The notes beneath the pieces are model-generated. The model worked only from the letters and a program-made list of their open reading frames with translations, did no database searches and was not told the origin of the DNA. Source: Salinigranum rubrum (GTDB lineage: Archaea; Halobacteriota; Halobacteria; Halobacteriales; Haloferacaceae). Taken from it: a DNA stretch of 64,000 nucleotides. Made by a program: the position numbers and the translations under genes. Below, in pieces: positions 25,717 to 34,806 of the stretch. Position 1 is the first letter of the stretch. The number at the start of each line of letters is the position of its first letter. The stretch lies in NCBI RefSeq assembly GCF_002906575.1, contig NZ_CP026309.1, positions 3,472,001 to 3,536,000 on the forward strand. Direction: 5' to 3'.

Positions 25717-27134
25717 TCACGCTAGAGACAAGTGCGCGTTTGACTCATGGCCCGCTCCGCCGGCCGGCGTGCGGAAGCTCTCCGCTTCGTCTACCGGTTC
25801 TGCTCCCGGCGGCGAGTCGTCGGACGCGACGTACCGGACGGTGACGGTGACGTTCGAGTTCGCCTGGAACGGAGGGATCGAAACCAGCGGCTGATTCGCG
25901 GTCCGGAGAACCCGGTCGCGGAGTCGGGTCGCGAGCGGCGGCGGGTCCATCTCCAGCGGGTGGCCGATGGTGACGGTGATCCGCGTCGGCTCCCGCGAGG
26001 AGAACAGTTCGTTCTCCACCTCCATCGAGAGCAGTTCCAGGGATTCGTCGGTTCGGTCGAGTTCGGCCGTGATCGCCTGCCGTGCGTCGGACTCGAACGC
26101 CGTGGTCTGGTACGTCGAGTAGGTGACGCCGACGAGGAACGCCGAGAGAACGAGCAGTGCGACGCCGAAGACGGCGATCCGTTTCACCGTCGCCGACCGG
26201 GCCTCGTCGTACCGGAACCACCGCTGCGGCCGGTAGCCCTGCTGCCAGAGGACGGCGAGCGCGGCGAAGTTCACGGCGATGAAGTTCACCAGCACGAGGA
26301 CGAACGAGCCGACGATTTCGGCCGGCGCCCCCCAGGCAATTCCGATACCAACGACGGCGATTGGGGGGACGAGCGCCGCCGCGATCATGACGCCGACGAG
26401 CGCCGCCGAGACGCCGCTCGAAACGGACAGCGCCCCGCGACGCCCGCGCCGAGCGCCACGGCGAGCGAGAGGACGTCCGGCGCCAGCCGTTCGCGGACCT
26501 CGCCGATTTCGAACACGTCCGCCGCGGTGAGCGGGACGGCACCGGTCCACCGGAGGGAGATGGCGAACACGGCCGAGCTAGCAATGGCGAGGACGGCGCC
26601 GAAGAGTTGGAGCTTGACGCTCCGCTCGAACAGTTCGTCGTCGTCGACGACGGTGCCGACGTTGGCCGCCATCAGGGGGCCGATGAGGGGAGCGATCACC
26701 ATCGACCCGACGACGACCGCGGGCGAATCGAGGAGGAGTCCCGCCGTCCCGACGATGGCGCTCATCGCCGTCATCACGGCGTAGACGTACGTCGACGGCG
26801 TCATGTCCCGCGCTCGCGCGGTGAGTTCGTCCCGCGAGATACGGTTCCCGTTGTCGGCGCTCTCCTCGTACTTCTCTTTGAGTTCGTCGAACCGTCGGGA
26901 GATGACCGTCTCGGCGTCGACGACGACGGTGAACGCGTCCCGTTCGAGCCCCGCTTCGCGGAGGTCGTCGAGAACGGGCTCGACGGCCGACTTCGGAAGC
27001 GGGAACGAGACGATGGCGGTGTACTCCCGGCCGCTGGTCTCGTCGGTGAGGACGTAGTCGACGCCGTTGTCGTCGAGCGCCGTCGTCACCGTGTCGCGCT
27101 TGCCCGCGGGGACCGTAACCTGAACGAGTCGCAC
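25717..27134 (-). CDS. DUF389/TIGR00341-family membrane protein, frameshifted near 26434
   Basis: The upstream segment (27134 to about 26436) gives an N-terminal ACT-like regulatory part (MRLVQVTVPAGKRDTVTTAL...) and membrane helices (ASTYVYAVMTAMSAIVGTAGLL-like, VVVGSMVIAPLIGPLMAAN) up to ALGAGVAG. The remaining helices (ALSVSSGVSAALVGVMIAAALVPP, then FIAVNFAALAVLW) and an extracellular C-terminal domain continue in a different frame to 25717. One extra G in the coding-strand G4 run (complement of 26433-26436) joins them into a 472-residue protein. The DUF389 family is of unknown function, with conserved glycine/proline-rich membrane segments. The defect is probably a sequence error. Confidence 0.75.
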
Positions 27135-27221
27135 GGTTTCCCCCTCGGGCGTCCGGGGCTTATAACCTCACCCGGCAGATCGAGCGTGTTCGACCGCCGT
27201 GGGTGTGTCTCGCCGAGTGTG

Positions 27222-27318
27222 TGAGCGGTCGCCGGGTGGGTGAGCGGTCGCCGGGTGGGTGAGAGGTCACCGAGAGGTCCGGAGCGCGGTGGAGGACCGC
27301 ACGACACACGGCCGCGGG
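27222..27318. repeat. 19-base tandem repeats next to dispersed-repeat end (copy E)
   Basis: The 324-base gap 27135-27458 contains TGAGCGGTCGCCGGGTGGG at 27222-27240, an exact copy at 27241-27259 and a diverged third copy at 27260-27278. This is followed at about 27294-27317 by ACCGCACGACACACGGCCG, the outer end of the dispersed intergenic element. The core CTCCCCAGCCG is not present, so this is a partial copy. No gene is evident. Confidence 0.5.
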
Positions 27319-27458
27319 TACTGTCTCGTTCCGGTGACGTGCCACGTCTCGTCTCCCGCAGTCGTCACTACTCGCTTCGCGGTGGATCGACACTTCCTCT
27401 CGTGTCCGCGCGACCACCGAAACGGACTCACGCGCTGACCACGTCCGCCGAGAGCGAC

Positions 27459-28169
27459 TCACTCCTCGGGAGCCAACCGTCCCAACACCGGAATCTCCTC
27501 GATTCGCTCCGACGCGAGCGCCCAGTCGATACCGGTCGGTTTCCGCTCCGCTCCGGTTTCGACCACCCGCTCGGGCGTGACGACGAGGTCCATCGTCACG
27601 TCGTGGGCGTCCGGTTCGGGCGCGTCGTCCACTACCTGCCGCTCGTGGACGGTCGTCACGACCGGCGTCGACTCGTCCACGCGGCCGAGTTCGAAGAGAA
27701 CCGCCCACTCCAGGTCCGAGTAGCCCTCACCCTTCCCGATACGAGTCCCCGATTCGGTGACGGCGACGCTCCCGCTCACCACGAGGTCGACGTCGGGGAG
27801 GGCGTCGGGGCCGACCTGCTCGGCGTAGTCGTCGACGTGTGAGAGCGTCGCGGCCGCGTCGCGCTCTTCGGGGGCGATGCGGTCGGGGTCGAGTTCGAGG
27901 AAGGGGTTCTCGTCTCGCAGGCGCGGCACGGCCATGTACACCCGCTTGCCCGCGTGGAGGGCGGCCCGTCGGACCGGAAGCTGTGGCGCGTCGGGGTTCG
28001 CCTTGACTACCTCGGCGTTCCGCCACGCCGCCGTCGCAGCGAGCCGGTCTGCGGCCTCGCTCGCGCCCGCGAAGTTCGGAATCCGGCCGTGTGGCGGGAA
28101 CGGAAACCGGGCCTCACCGCTCTTCTCCAACTCGTCCCAGACGCGCTCGCGGAGCTGCTGTTTGTCCAT
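27459..28169 (-). CDS. 5-formyltetrahydrofolate cyclo-ligase family protein
   Basis: The 236-residue protein has the 5-FCL fold. The basic N-terminus (MDKQQLRERVWDELEKSGEARFPFPPHGRIPNF) is followed by KVYMAVPRLRDENPFLELDP-like strands and the conserved GEGYSDLEWAVLFELG. It ends VVTPERVVETGAERKPTGIDW. The reaction is ATP-dependent conversion of 5-formyl-THF to methenyl-THF. The N-terminus matches the MTHFSD/5-FCL subgroup rather than classical YgfA. Folate is used by haloarchaea, so the role is plausible. Confidence 0.82.
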   Translation of the reverse strand: MDKQQLRERVWDELEKSGEARFPFPPHGRIPNFAGASEAADRLAATAAWRNAEVVKANPDAPQLPVRRAALHAGKRVYMAVPRLRDENPFLELDPDRIAPEERDAAATLSHVDDYAEQVGPDALPDVDLVVSGSVAVTESGTRIGKGEGYSDLEWAVLFELGRVDESTPVVTTVHERQVVDDAPEPDAHDVTMDLVVTPERVVETGAERKPTGIDWALASERIEEIPVLGRLAPEE

Positions 28170-28251
28170 GGTCTCAGTAGTTCGGTGCCGTACTAGTATC
28201 CCGACACCCCTCGATGCGCTCCGTCTCGGCTTCGGCTCCGCGGTCGGTCGA

Positions 28252-29142
28252 CTACTCGCCGTCGACGTCCGCGGGCACGGTCAGCACCGGTACCGTCGAG
28301 TTCCGCACGACCCGCTCGGCGACGCTCCCGAGGAGGTAGTGAGAGAGGCCGGTCCGGCCGTGGCTCGCGATGACGACGAGGTCGGCGCCGGACTCCTCGG
28401 CGTGCGCACAGATAGTCCGGGAGGGGATGCCGTCGACGACGGTGGTCGTCACCTCGGCGTCGGCCGCCTTCGCCCGCGCTTCGATACGCTCGGTCGCCGT
28501 CTCGGCCATCGCTTCGAGTCCACCGACCATCTCCTCCAGCGCCGTCTCGACGGTGTAGACGCTCGCCTTCGTGCGCTCGTCGACGATGGAGAGCCCTTCG
28601 ACGAGGGCGTCGAACCGGTCTGCGAGGTCGAAGGCGTGCGGCAGTGCCTGGAAGGAGGCGTCGCTCCCGTCGGTCGGGACCAGGATGCGTTCGAGTGGCG
28701 GCCACGGCGAGGCAGTGTCGGAGAGGCGGACTGTCAGCACGGGGATTTCGGCGTGTCTGACCACTCGCTCGGCGACGCTGCCGATGAGAAACCGTTCGAC
28801 GCCGGTTCGACCGTGCGTCCCCATGGCGACGAGGTCGATAGCCGCCTCGGAGACGTACGCGAGAATCTCCTCCGACGGGATGCCGACGGTCACGCGAGTC
28901 GTGACGTTTCCCTCGAACAGGGCGGCGACGCGCTCGACCGCGTCTTGGGCCGTCCGTTCGGCGGCAGTCTTCCCGGCGTCGGCCTCGTCACCGCCCACGA
29001 CGCCGTCGAAGTCGCGCTCGTCGACGACGCTCAGGACGTAAACCGACGCCCCGTACGCCTCCGCGAGTACCTGGCCGTATCGGGCGGCCCGCTCGGCCGA
29101 CTCGCTCCCGTCCGTCGGAATCAGGACCTCGTCGTACGTCAT
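28252..29142 (-). CDS. Tandem universal stress protein (two UspA domains)
   Basis: The 296-residue protein is made of two UspA domains. The first starts MTYDEVLIPTDGSESAERAARYG and ends at MGTHGRTGVERFLIGSVAERVVRHAEIPVLTV. The second starts RILVPTDGSDASFQALPHAF and ends IASHGRTGLSHYLLGSVAERVVRNSTVPVLTV. Both keep the G-x2-G-x9-G-S ATP-binding motif. Such proteins help stress survival by unknown means. An open frame upstream to 29646 is antisense to the Rieske gene; ATG 29142 is the family start. Confidence 0.9.
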   Translation of the reverse strand: MTYDEVLIPTDGSESAERAARYGQVLAEAYGASVYVLSVVDERDFDGVVGGDEADAGKTAAERTAQDAVERVAALFEGNVTTRVTVGIPSEEILAYVSEAAIDLVAMGTHGRTGVERFLIGSVAERVVRHAEIPVLTVRLSDTASPWPPLERILVPTDGSDASFQALPHAFDLADRFDALVEGLSIVDERTKASVYTVETALEEMVGGLEAMAETATERIEARAKAADAEVTTTVVDGIPSRTICAHAEESGADLVVIASHGRTGLSHYLLGSVAERVVRNSTVPVLTVPADVDGE

Positions 29143-29229
29143 CACTGAACGGACAGTACGACGGTTCGGCGGATAACCGTTGGGTCGGGTACGCGGCAGG
29201 CTTACCCCGCCGGCGTCCGACACCCACCT

Positions 29230-29706
29230 GTGACGCGAACGCGACTCACCGCAGTCGACGAGGTTCCCGAGAACGGGTCGTTCCTGTTCACGGTCCGAGA
29301 ACGCGACGGCACCGAGGAGGAGGTCATCCTCGTGCGGTGCGACCCCGGGGCTGACGGCGACGGCGAGAACGAGGACGAGGGCGGAGCCGAAAACGGAGAC
29401 AGAGAGGAGACGGTCCGCGCGTGGCGGAACTTCTGCCAGCACGAGACCGACCAGCGCCTCGACCGGGGGTTCGGTGCCGCGGTCCGCGAGGGTGAGGTCG
29501 TCTGCCCGAAACACGGCTCGATGTTCGACACCTGCTCGGGCTACTGTGACAACGGGAAGGCGGCCGACTCGTACCTCTCCGACGTCGAGGTCACGGTCGA
29601 CGAGGGCGTCGTCTACCTCACCGATCCGGGAGTAAGATACAGCCACGACGGCGGCATCGACGACGGCGACGACGGGCCGAGTTCGACCTCACACCTGTCC
29701 TTCTGA
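29230..29706 (+). CDS. Rieske [2Fe-2S] ferredoxin-like protein
   Basis: The 158-residue soluble Rieske protein has ligands C69-x-H71 (NFCQHETDQRLD) and C92-PK-H95 (VCPKHGSMFDTCSGYC). A very acidic insertion (about residues 38-60, DPGADGDGENEDEGG...) separates strands of the fold, a halophilic adaptation. It probably shuttles electrons for an oxygenase or reductase that is not adjacent. The start is GTG. It overlaps the convergent hypothetical gene by 18 bases. Confidence 0.82.
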   Translation: MTRTRLTAVDEVPENGSFLFTVRERDGTEEEVILVRCDPGADGDGENEDEGGAENGDREETVRAWRNFCQHETDQRLDRGFGAAVREGEVVCPKHGSMFDTCSGYCDNGKAADSYLSDVEVTVDEGVVYLTDPGVRYSHDGGIDDGDDGPSSTSHLSF

Positions 29707-30474
29707 GTCCCCGTCGACGCTCAGCACGTCGCTCACGACGCGCGTCGAGCACCGGTCGGGGACGAGTTCCGCGACGTCGTCGGCGAGACCCGCTCCGTCC
29801 CCGAGTTCGACGGCGACGAACGCCGGCGCGGGCCGCCGGCCCAGCCGAACCACGCCCGAATCGAGCGTGCCGAACCAGCCGTGGTACGAGAAGCGGTCGC
29901 CGGGGTCGTCGATCCGACACGCCACGTAGACCGCCCCGCCGTTCAGGGGGCGCCACGGCTGGACGTGCGCGGTGGCGGGACGGGTCCACGACGAGAGGGT
30001 GAACGCGCGCGTCTCGCCCCACGCGGTGGCGTCGGCCGGCCTCGGGTCGAGCGCGGGCGTATCGAGCGCCGTTGCCTCGGCCCGCGGCACCGACGGCCGG
30101 ATGTCGGGCGTGGCGTCGAGGAGGAACTCGGTCGCCGGGCCGGTCTCGACGACCGGTCGCCACCGCCTCCCGGCGGGCGTCCCCTCCCCGAGGAGCAGTC
30201 GCTCTCGGTCTCGGTCGAAGACGCCGAAGTGGCCGCCGCAGCCGTCGACCTCCCAGGCGACGTACGTCGCGGCCGCGCCGCGGGGCGTCCACGACTGGAG
30301 GGTGAGCGTGGGGGGCGTATCGCCGGCCCGCCGGTGGTCGCACTCTCTTCGGCCGAGACGACAGACGACCGTCGGACCGACCACGTCGGCGTCGGGAGGG
30401 GCGGGCGCCTCGGGTTCACCCGTCGCGTCCGGGGCGTCGACGAGCGAGCGCGAGCCACCGTCGGGACGCTCCAT
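29689..30474 (-). CDS. Hypothetical protein with internal duplication
   Basis: This 261-residue protein has no recognised family. Two segments resemble each other: [20 protein letters not shown]...[17 protein letters not shown] (about 57-98) and [19 protein letters not shown]...[20 protein letters not shown] (about 158-207). Each pairs a W-containing strand with a GVF/GTL strand, pointing to a duplicated beta-domain. There is no signal peptide, so it is probably cytoplasmic. The convergent Rieske gene overlaps its 3' end by 18 bases. Confidence 0.6.
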   Translation of the reverse strand: MERPDGGSRSLVDAPDATGEPEAPAPPDADVVGPTVVCRLGRRECDHRRAGDTPPTLTLQSWTPRGAAATYVAWEVDGCGGHFGVFDRDRERLLLGEGTPAGRRWRPVVETGPATEFLLDATPDIRPSVPRAEATALDTPALDPRPADATAWGETRAFTLSSWTRPATAHVQPWRPLNGGAVYVACRIDDPGDRFSYHGWFGTLDSGVVRLGRRPAPAFVAVELGDGAGLADDVAELVPDRCSTRVVSDVLSVDGDSEGQV

Positions 30475-30608
30475 ACCCGACGTTCAGTGGGCGGCCTGAA
30501 AAGCCCACGCCTCTCGTCCCGCTCGCCGCTCGACCGAGTCGAGAGCCGTCGACGGGGACCGAGCGACCGACTCGTGGGTGTTATTTCGCTCCCCCGTCTA
30601 CCGACGGT

Positions 30609-31229
30609 ATGTTCGAGAACCGACCCGACCGCGACGAAGTCGTCCTCGTGGGACGGTCGAACGTGGGGAAGTCGACGCTGATGCGGGAACTCACCGGACA
30701 CAAGGTGAAGACAGGGAAGAAGCCGGGCGTCACCCGCCAGCCCAATCACTTCGACTGGGCCTCCGAGAAGTTCATGTTCACCGACCTGCCCGGCTTCGGC
30801 TTCATGTCCGGCGTGAGCGAAGAGCGGCGCGAGCAGATCAAGACCGACGTCGTCCGCTACGTCGAGGAGAACGCCGACCGCATCCTCGTCGGCGTCGTCG
30901 TCGTCGACGGCAAGGCCGCCGTCGACATCATCGACCGGCACTCGGCGGAGGGGGAGGTCCCACACGACGTCGAGATGTTTCACTTCCTCCAGGAGCTAGA
31001 GATTCCGACCGTCGTGGCCGTCAACAAGATGGACAAGGTCGACGACCGCGACGAGCGACTGAACGACCTCTGTGACCGCCTCGGGCTCTACCCGCCGTGG
31101 CAGCAGTGGCGCGAGACGGTCGCGCCGATCAGCGCCAAACGCGGGAGCGTCGAACCGCTCCTCGAAGCGCTCCGCACCCACTTTCACGACCAGAAACGCG
31201 ACGACCTGCTGAAGTTCGTCACCTCGTAG
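30609..31229 (+). CDS. engB: EngB/YihA-type ribosome-assembly GTPase
   Basis: The 206-residue GTPase has G1 [16 protein letters not shown], the switch I region [12 protein letters not shown]3 [11 protein letters not shown]4 [10 protein letters not shown] and G5 PISAKRGS. The EngB family is needed for large-subunit maturation in bacteria and is widespread in archaea. A TATA-like GTGTTATTTC near 30577-30586 lies about 26 bases before the start, consistent with a leaderless transcript. Confidence 0.92.
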   Translation: MFENRPDRDEVVLVGRSNVGKSTLMRELTGHKVKTGKKPGVTRQPNHFDWASEKFMFTDLPGFGFMSGVSEERREQIKTDVVRYVEENADRILVGVVVVDGKAAVDIIDRHSAEGEVPHDVEMFHFLQELEIPTVVAVNKMDKVDDRDERLNDLCDRLGLYPPWQQWRETVAPISAKRGSVEPLLEALRTHFHDQKRDDLLKFVTS

Positions 31230-31243
31230 ACGCGAACGCGCCG

Positions 31244-32167
31244 TCAGACGACTCGGTTCGTCAGGTCCTCGCCGGCGCGGATCCGGCGGACGTTCGTCCG
31301 GACGAGCGTCGCGACGTCCTCGTGGTACCGACGGCTGACGCCGCTGGTGTGTGGCGTCACGATCACGTCGTCGTCCTCCCACAGCGGCGACGTCTCGGGG
31401 AGGGGCTCCCGCTCGAACACGTCGAGCGCCGCGCCCGCGATGACCCCGTCGTCGAGGGCCGTGACGAGAGCGTCCGTGTCGACAATAGCACCCCGAGCGA
31501 CGTTGATCAGGTAACTCTCGTCGTCCATGGCGTCGAACGTCGCCCGGGAGACGAGCCCCTCCGTCTCCTCGGTCAGCGGGAGCGTGAGGACGACGAACCG
31601 CGCGCCCGAGACGGCCTCCCCGAGCGCGTCGGGCGTGTGCACGCGCCGGGCGTGTTCGTGTGCCGCACCGGACTGGCGGACGCCGACGACGTCCATCCCG
31701 AGGGCCGACGCGCGCTCGGCGACGCCGCTTCCGAGCGTGCCCAGTCCGACGACACAGACCCGCTCGTCGTCGAGCGTGAACAGCGTCTCGTAGGGCTCTC
31801 GTTCCCACTCCCGGGCGCGCTGGCGGTCGCGGAACGTGTGCAGGCCCCGCGCGAACGTGAGCATGTAGCCGAGGACGCTCTCGCCGATGGCCGTGCCGTG
31901 GATGCCCGTGCTGTTCGTGAGGACGACGCCCGCGTCGGCGTAGCGGTCGATGGGGAACTCGTCGTAGCCGGCGCGGATGCAGTGGACCCACGAGGCGTCG
32001 AGGAACGACGGGTGAGGACCGAAGGCGACGACGGCGTCACCCGCACCGAGGTCGGGGTCGTCGGGGGATTCGACGGGCAGCGGGAGGTCGGAGAGCGCCT
32101 CGACGAGGACGCCCGGGTCGAAGATGATCTCGACGGAGTCGTGGACGACGACGCGTTCGAGTTCCAT
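31244..32167 (-). CDS. D-2-hydroxyacid dehydrogenase (NAD-dependent)
   Basis: The 307-residue enzyme of the D-2-hydroxyacid dehydrogenase family has the Rossmann motif VVGLGTLGSGVAERASALGM, catalytic Arg in YLINVARGAIVD, Glu in FEREPLPETSPLW and His in VTPHTSGVS. It interconverts 2-oxo acids and D-hydroxy acids with NAD(P)H; the substrate could be glyoxylate, hydroxypyruvate or a larger acid. It is convergent with engB, 14 bases away. Confidence 0.88.
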   Translation of the reverse strand: MELERVVVHDSVEIIFDPGVLVEALSDLPLPVESPDDPDLGAGDAVVAFGPHPSFLDASWVHCIRAGYDEFPIDRYADAGVVLTNSTGIHGTAIGESVLGYMLTFARGLHTFRDRQRAREWEREPYETLFTLDDERVCVVGLGTLGSGVAERASALGMDVVGVRQSGAAHEHARRVHTPDALGEAVSGARFVVLTLPLTEETEGLVSRATFDAMDDESYLINVARGAIVDTDALVTALDDGVIAGAALDVFEREPLPETSPLWEDDDVIVTPHTSGVSRRYHEDVATLVRTNVRRIRAGEDLTNRVV

Positions 32168-32213
32168 GGTCGGGTCTCACGCCCGTCGTACAAGGTCGTA
32201 CGGGTATCGGGCG

Positions 32214-33053
32214 TCAGTCGTCGGCGGACGCCACGCTCCCGGCCCCCGTCCCGGTCGTGACGGTGTCGACGACGCGCTCGTTCGCCGCGACCCACCGCAG
32301 CAGGAGGAACGCGAAGACGTACTTCGCGCCGATGTCGAGCAGCGAGTACCCCCACGAGGTGATCGCGACGCTCAGCAGGGCGAACCCCTCGCTCCCGAGC
32401 GCCCACAGGATGGGGTAACCGAGCCACAGCACCACGGTCAGCAGTTTCAGCGTCTCGAAGATGTCGCTCGTCCCGGCGGCCGCCGCGTCGCGCGGCCACT
32501 CGACCAGAATGACGTACAGCACGGCGACGAAGAACGCACAGCTGATGAGGTAGAACACCCACCGCAGCAGGTACGACGAGGTGATGAGCGCCGCCGCGAG
32601 TCCGGTCACGCACATCCCGATGTCCATGGTGATGGCCGTGAACAGTTTCGTCCGGTCGGTCCCGGCGAGGAGGCCGAGCGCGAGAAGGATCATCGGCGTC
32701 GAGAACGTCCACGTGAGGTACCGACCCCACGGCGAGAGCACCTCCTGGCCGGCGAGCGCGTGTCCGGCGGGCATCGCCAGCAGACCGACGGTGAGACCCG
32801 AGGCGAGGCCGGCGTAGCTCGAAATGGAGACGAGCGGGACGAGCAGCGTCGCCACCCAGATGAGCCGTGCCCGTGCCGACTCCACCCCACGACCCATCGC
32901 GACGAACAGGAGCACGGAGACCCCCGCGAGCGCGATGTTGACCCACAGCGACGCGTTGAGCGAGGCGTTCTCCTGTATCATCCGGAGCACCTCCGTCTGC
33001 GTCGCCTGCAGCGGGACGGTCGGTACTGACGTCAGCTGACTGGTAAGTGTCAT
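32214..33053 (-). CDS. hop: Halorhodopsin, light-driven chloride pump
   Basis: The 279-residue seven-helix retinal protein has helix C GRYLTWTFSTPMILLALG, with T114, S118 and A125 at the positions of bacteriorhodopsin D85, T89 and D96. This TSA motif of inward chloride pumps excludes a proton pump. R111 corresponds to R82. Helix G carries D240 and the retinal Schiff-base lysine K244 (SWGYSLLDIGAKYVFAFLLL). The conserved loop ISCAFFVAVLYVILVEWP is also halorhodopsin-like. It pumps Cl- into the cell in light, helping keep osmotic balance. No bop, brp/blh or crtB-type gene is in this window. Confidence 0.95.
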   Translation of the reverse strand: MTLTSQLTSVPTVPLQATQTEVLRMIQENASLNASLWVNIALAGVSVLLFVAMGRGVESARARLIWVATLLVPLVSISSYAGLASGLTVGLLAMPAGHALAGQEVLSPWGRYLTWTFSTPMILLALGLLAGTDRTKLFTAITMDIGMCVTGLAAALITSSYLLRWVFYLISCAFFVAVLYVILVEWPRDAAAAGTSDIFETLKLLTVVLWLGYPILWALGSEGFALLSVAITSWGYSLLDIGAKYVFAFLLLRWVAANERVVDTVTTGTGAGSVASADD

Positions 33054-33073
33054 CGAAGCCGCTCAGGACCGGG

Positions 33074-33112
33074 GATAGATAACCTGTTCGGTCGTAGAAA
33101 ATCCTATAGAAT
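33074..33112 (-). promoter_or_regulatory. Halorhodopsin promoter region
   Basis: On the coding strand a TATA-like GGTTATCTA lies at about 33075-33083, some 27 bases before the ATG at 33053, so the message is probably leaderless. Farther upstream is a second AT-rich tract (ATTCTATAGGATTTTC, about 33096-33111), where an activator element might sit. The upstream DUF3179 gene ends at 33112, so this short gap is the whole control region unless there is read-through. Confidence 0.5.
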
Positions 33113-33999
33113 CACAGTTCGTTCGAGTGCGGCGGCGGGAGGAGGACGTCCGTCGCCGGATGCTCCTCGCACCACGCGCCCCAGGTCGCCACCGTCGAGG
33201 GGACGATTTCCAGTCGGTCCCCCTCCCGCTCGCCGCAGATGGCGCGGGCGAGAAGCTGACTCCAGTAGCTTCTCGTCGCCTCGTCGTAGAGAACGAGGTT
33301 CCCCGAGTTGCGCGCCTCAGCCTCGCCCTCGGTCGCACTCGCCCCGAAGACGCGCCCGTCGACCTTCGCCGTCTCGGTGTAGATACGAGGAGGCTGCCAG
33401 AGCTGACCCGAGACGCCGAACGTCGTCTCGACGCCCGCGACGCGGCGCTCGGCGACCATCCCCGACTGACAGATGGGACAGTAGGTGACGAGCAACGGGC
33501 CGTCGAAGCGGTCGTTGACGACCTCGTGCCACCACACCACCGAGAGGGGGTACGCCCGCGCTCGCGCCCCGTCCGCGCTCGTCACGCCGATGACGTGGCT
33601 GTCGTCGGTGAGACCGTCACCGACCTCGAACCCCATTCGGTACTTCCGGTCGATATCGACGCCCGCCCAACTCTCGGCGTACGCGGGGTCGACGATGGCG
33701 CGAATGCCGATGTCTTCGATGATCTCCGCCTCGCAGATCGTAGAGGGGAGACCCCACTCGCCGAGTTGGTCGCGCTCCTCGACGGGGACGGGCGTGCCGT
33801 TCGTCGCGAACGCACCGCGGTCGGGAGAGGGAACCGGCGTCTCGGTCGAGCCCGGGGTCGAGGTGGACTCCACGTCCGACGAGAGTGGCTGGTTCGCCGA
33901 ACAGCCGGCGAGTGCGCCGACCACGCCAGTCCCGAACGCCGCGAGTAACCGCCGTCGGGTGGTCGCAGTCGCAGTCGAACGCGCGGACGAACGTCTCAC
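33112..33999 (-). CDS. DUF3179 domain protein, Tat-exported lipoprotein
   Basis: The 295-residue protein starts at GTG (VRRSSARSTATATTRRRLL), with a twin-arginine signal and a lipobox AGC at residue 33, followed by a Ser/Thr/Pro-rich linker. The main part is DUF3179: AYPLSVVWWHEVVNDRFDG, LVTYCPICQSGMVAERRV and NLVLYDEATRSYWSQL. The CPIC pair may bind a metal or redox cofactor. Function is unknown; it probably works on the outer face of the membrane. The open frame upstream of 33999 is antisense to other genes. Confidence 0.8.
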   Translation of the reverse strand: MRRSSARSTATATTRRRLLAAFGTGVVGALAGCSANQPLSSDVESTSTPGSTETPVPSPDRGAFATNGTPVPVEERDQLGEWGLPSTICEAEIIEDIGIRAIVDPAYAESWAGVDIDRKYRMGFEVGDGLTDDSHVIGVTSADGARARAYPLSVVWWHEVVNDRFDGPLLVTYCPICQSGMVAERRVAGVETTFGVSGQLWQPPRIYTETAKVDGRVFGASATEGEAEARNSGNLVLYDEATRSYWSQLLARAICGEREGDRLEIVPSTVATWGAWCEEHPATDVLLPPPHSNEL

Positions 34000-34243
34000 A
34001 CCCGGGAGTCGTCGGCGTCCGGAGTAAGCGACGCGCGGCTGTGCGAGCGCGACACACACGGCTCGGGGAGGTCTCGGCCGTCTCAGAACGGTGGCTCGGG
34101 AGAAGGCCTCGTCACACGGGGCTCGGAGGGGGTAACTGTCGTCACTGCCACCGTCCTCTCCTTCTGGGCCCGCCGTCAAAACTCGCACGCTCCGGCGACG
34201 AGACCGGGTAACGACTTTGCCCGTGGCGACCCACTCATCCGTC

Positions 34244-34756
34244 ATGCCAGTCGACCTCGCCGTCGTCAGCGACACCCACATCCCGGGTCGGGAGACCGAG
34301 ATGCCCCCGTGGGTCCGTCGTCGAGTCGAGGCCGCCGACCACACCATCCACGCCGGGGACTTCGACGCGCCGGAGACGCTCGCGTTCGTCGAGGACCTCG
34401 CGCAGGGCCTCACGGCCGTCGCAGGCAACATCGACCCGCCGTCGGTCGACCTCCCCGACGTCGCCACAGTCACGCTCGAGGACGTGACGTTCGTCGTCGT
34501 CCACGGCACCGGTCCGCACGACTCCTGGCCCGAACGCGTCGCCGAAGCGGTCCGCGAGACGGTCGACATCGGTGGGGGGAGCGGCACTGTCGTCGGCGTC
34601 GCCGGCCACACCCACACGCCGACCGACACCGTCGTCGACGGTATTCGACTGCTCAACCCCGGGAGCGCGACGGGTGCGCGGCCGGCGAGTCGGACGACGA
34701 TGCTCACCGTCGGGGTCGACGGCGACGCCCTCGACGTCGAACTCCACGACGAATAG
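34244..34756 (+). CDS. YfcE/MJ0936-type metallophosphoesterase
   Basis: The 170-residue calcineurin-like phosphoesterase carries the metal motifs SDTHIPGRE, HAGDFDAPETL, AVAGNIDPP, VVHGTG and GHTHTPTD, a full set of the YfcE family. It hydrolyses phosphodiesters in vitro; the physiological substrate is unknown. The start MPVDLAVVSDTH at 34244 fits the first strand. A TATA-like CGACTTTGC near 34211-34219 is about 28 bases upstream. It is followed 50 bases later by cofE, which has its own promoter-like box. Confidence 0.87.
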   Translation: MPVDLAVVSDTHIPGRETEMPPWVRRRVEAADHTIHAGDFDAPETLAFVEDLAQGLTAVAGNIDPPSVDLPDVATVTLEDVTFVVVHGTGPHDSWPERVAEAVRETVDIGGGSGTVVGVAGHTHTPTDTVVDGIRLLNPGSATGARPASRTTMLTVGVDGDALDVELHDE

Positions 34757-34806
34757 CCTCGACTCGTCACGCGCCGCTTTTTATCTCCGCCCCGAATCGA
34801 GTGAGC

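Noticed and set aside
32214-33053. Bacteriorhodopsin or sensory rhodopsin
   Set aside because: The proton-acceptor and donor aspartates are replaced by Thr114 and Ala125, and no transducer gene is adjacent.
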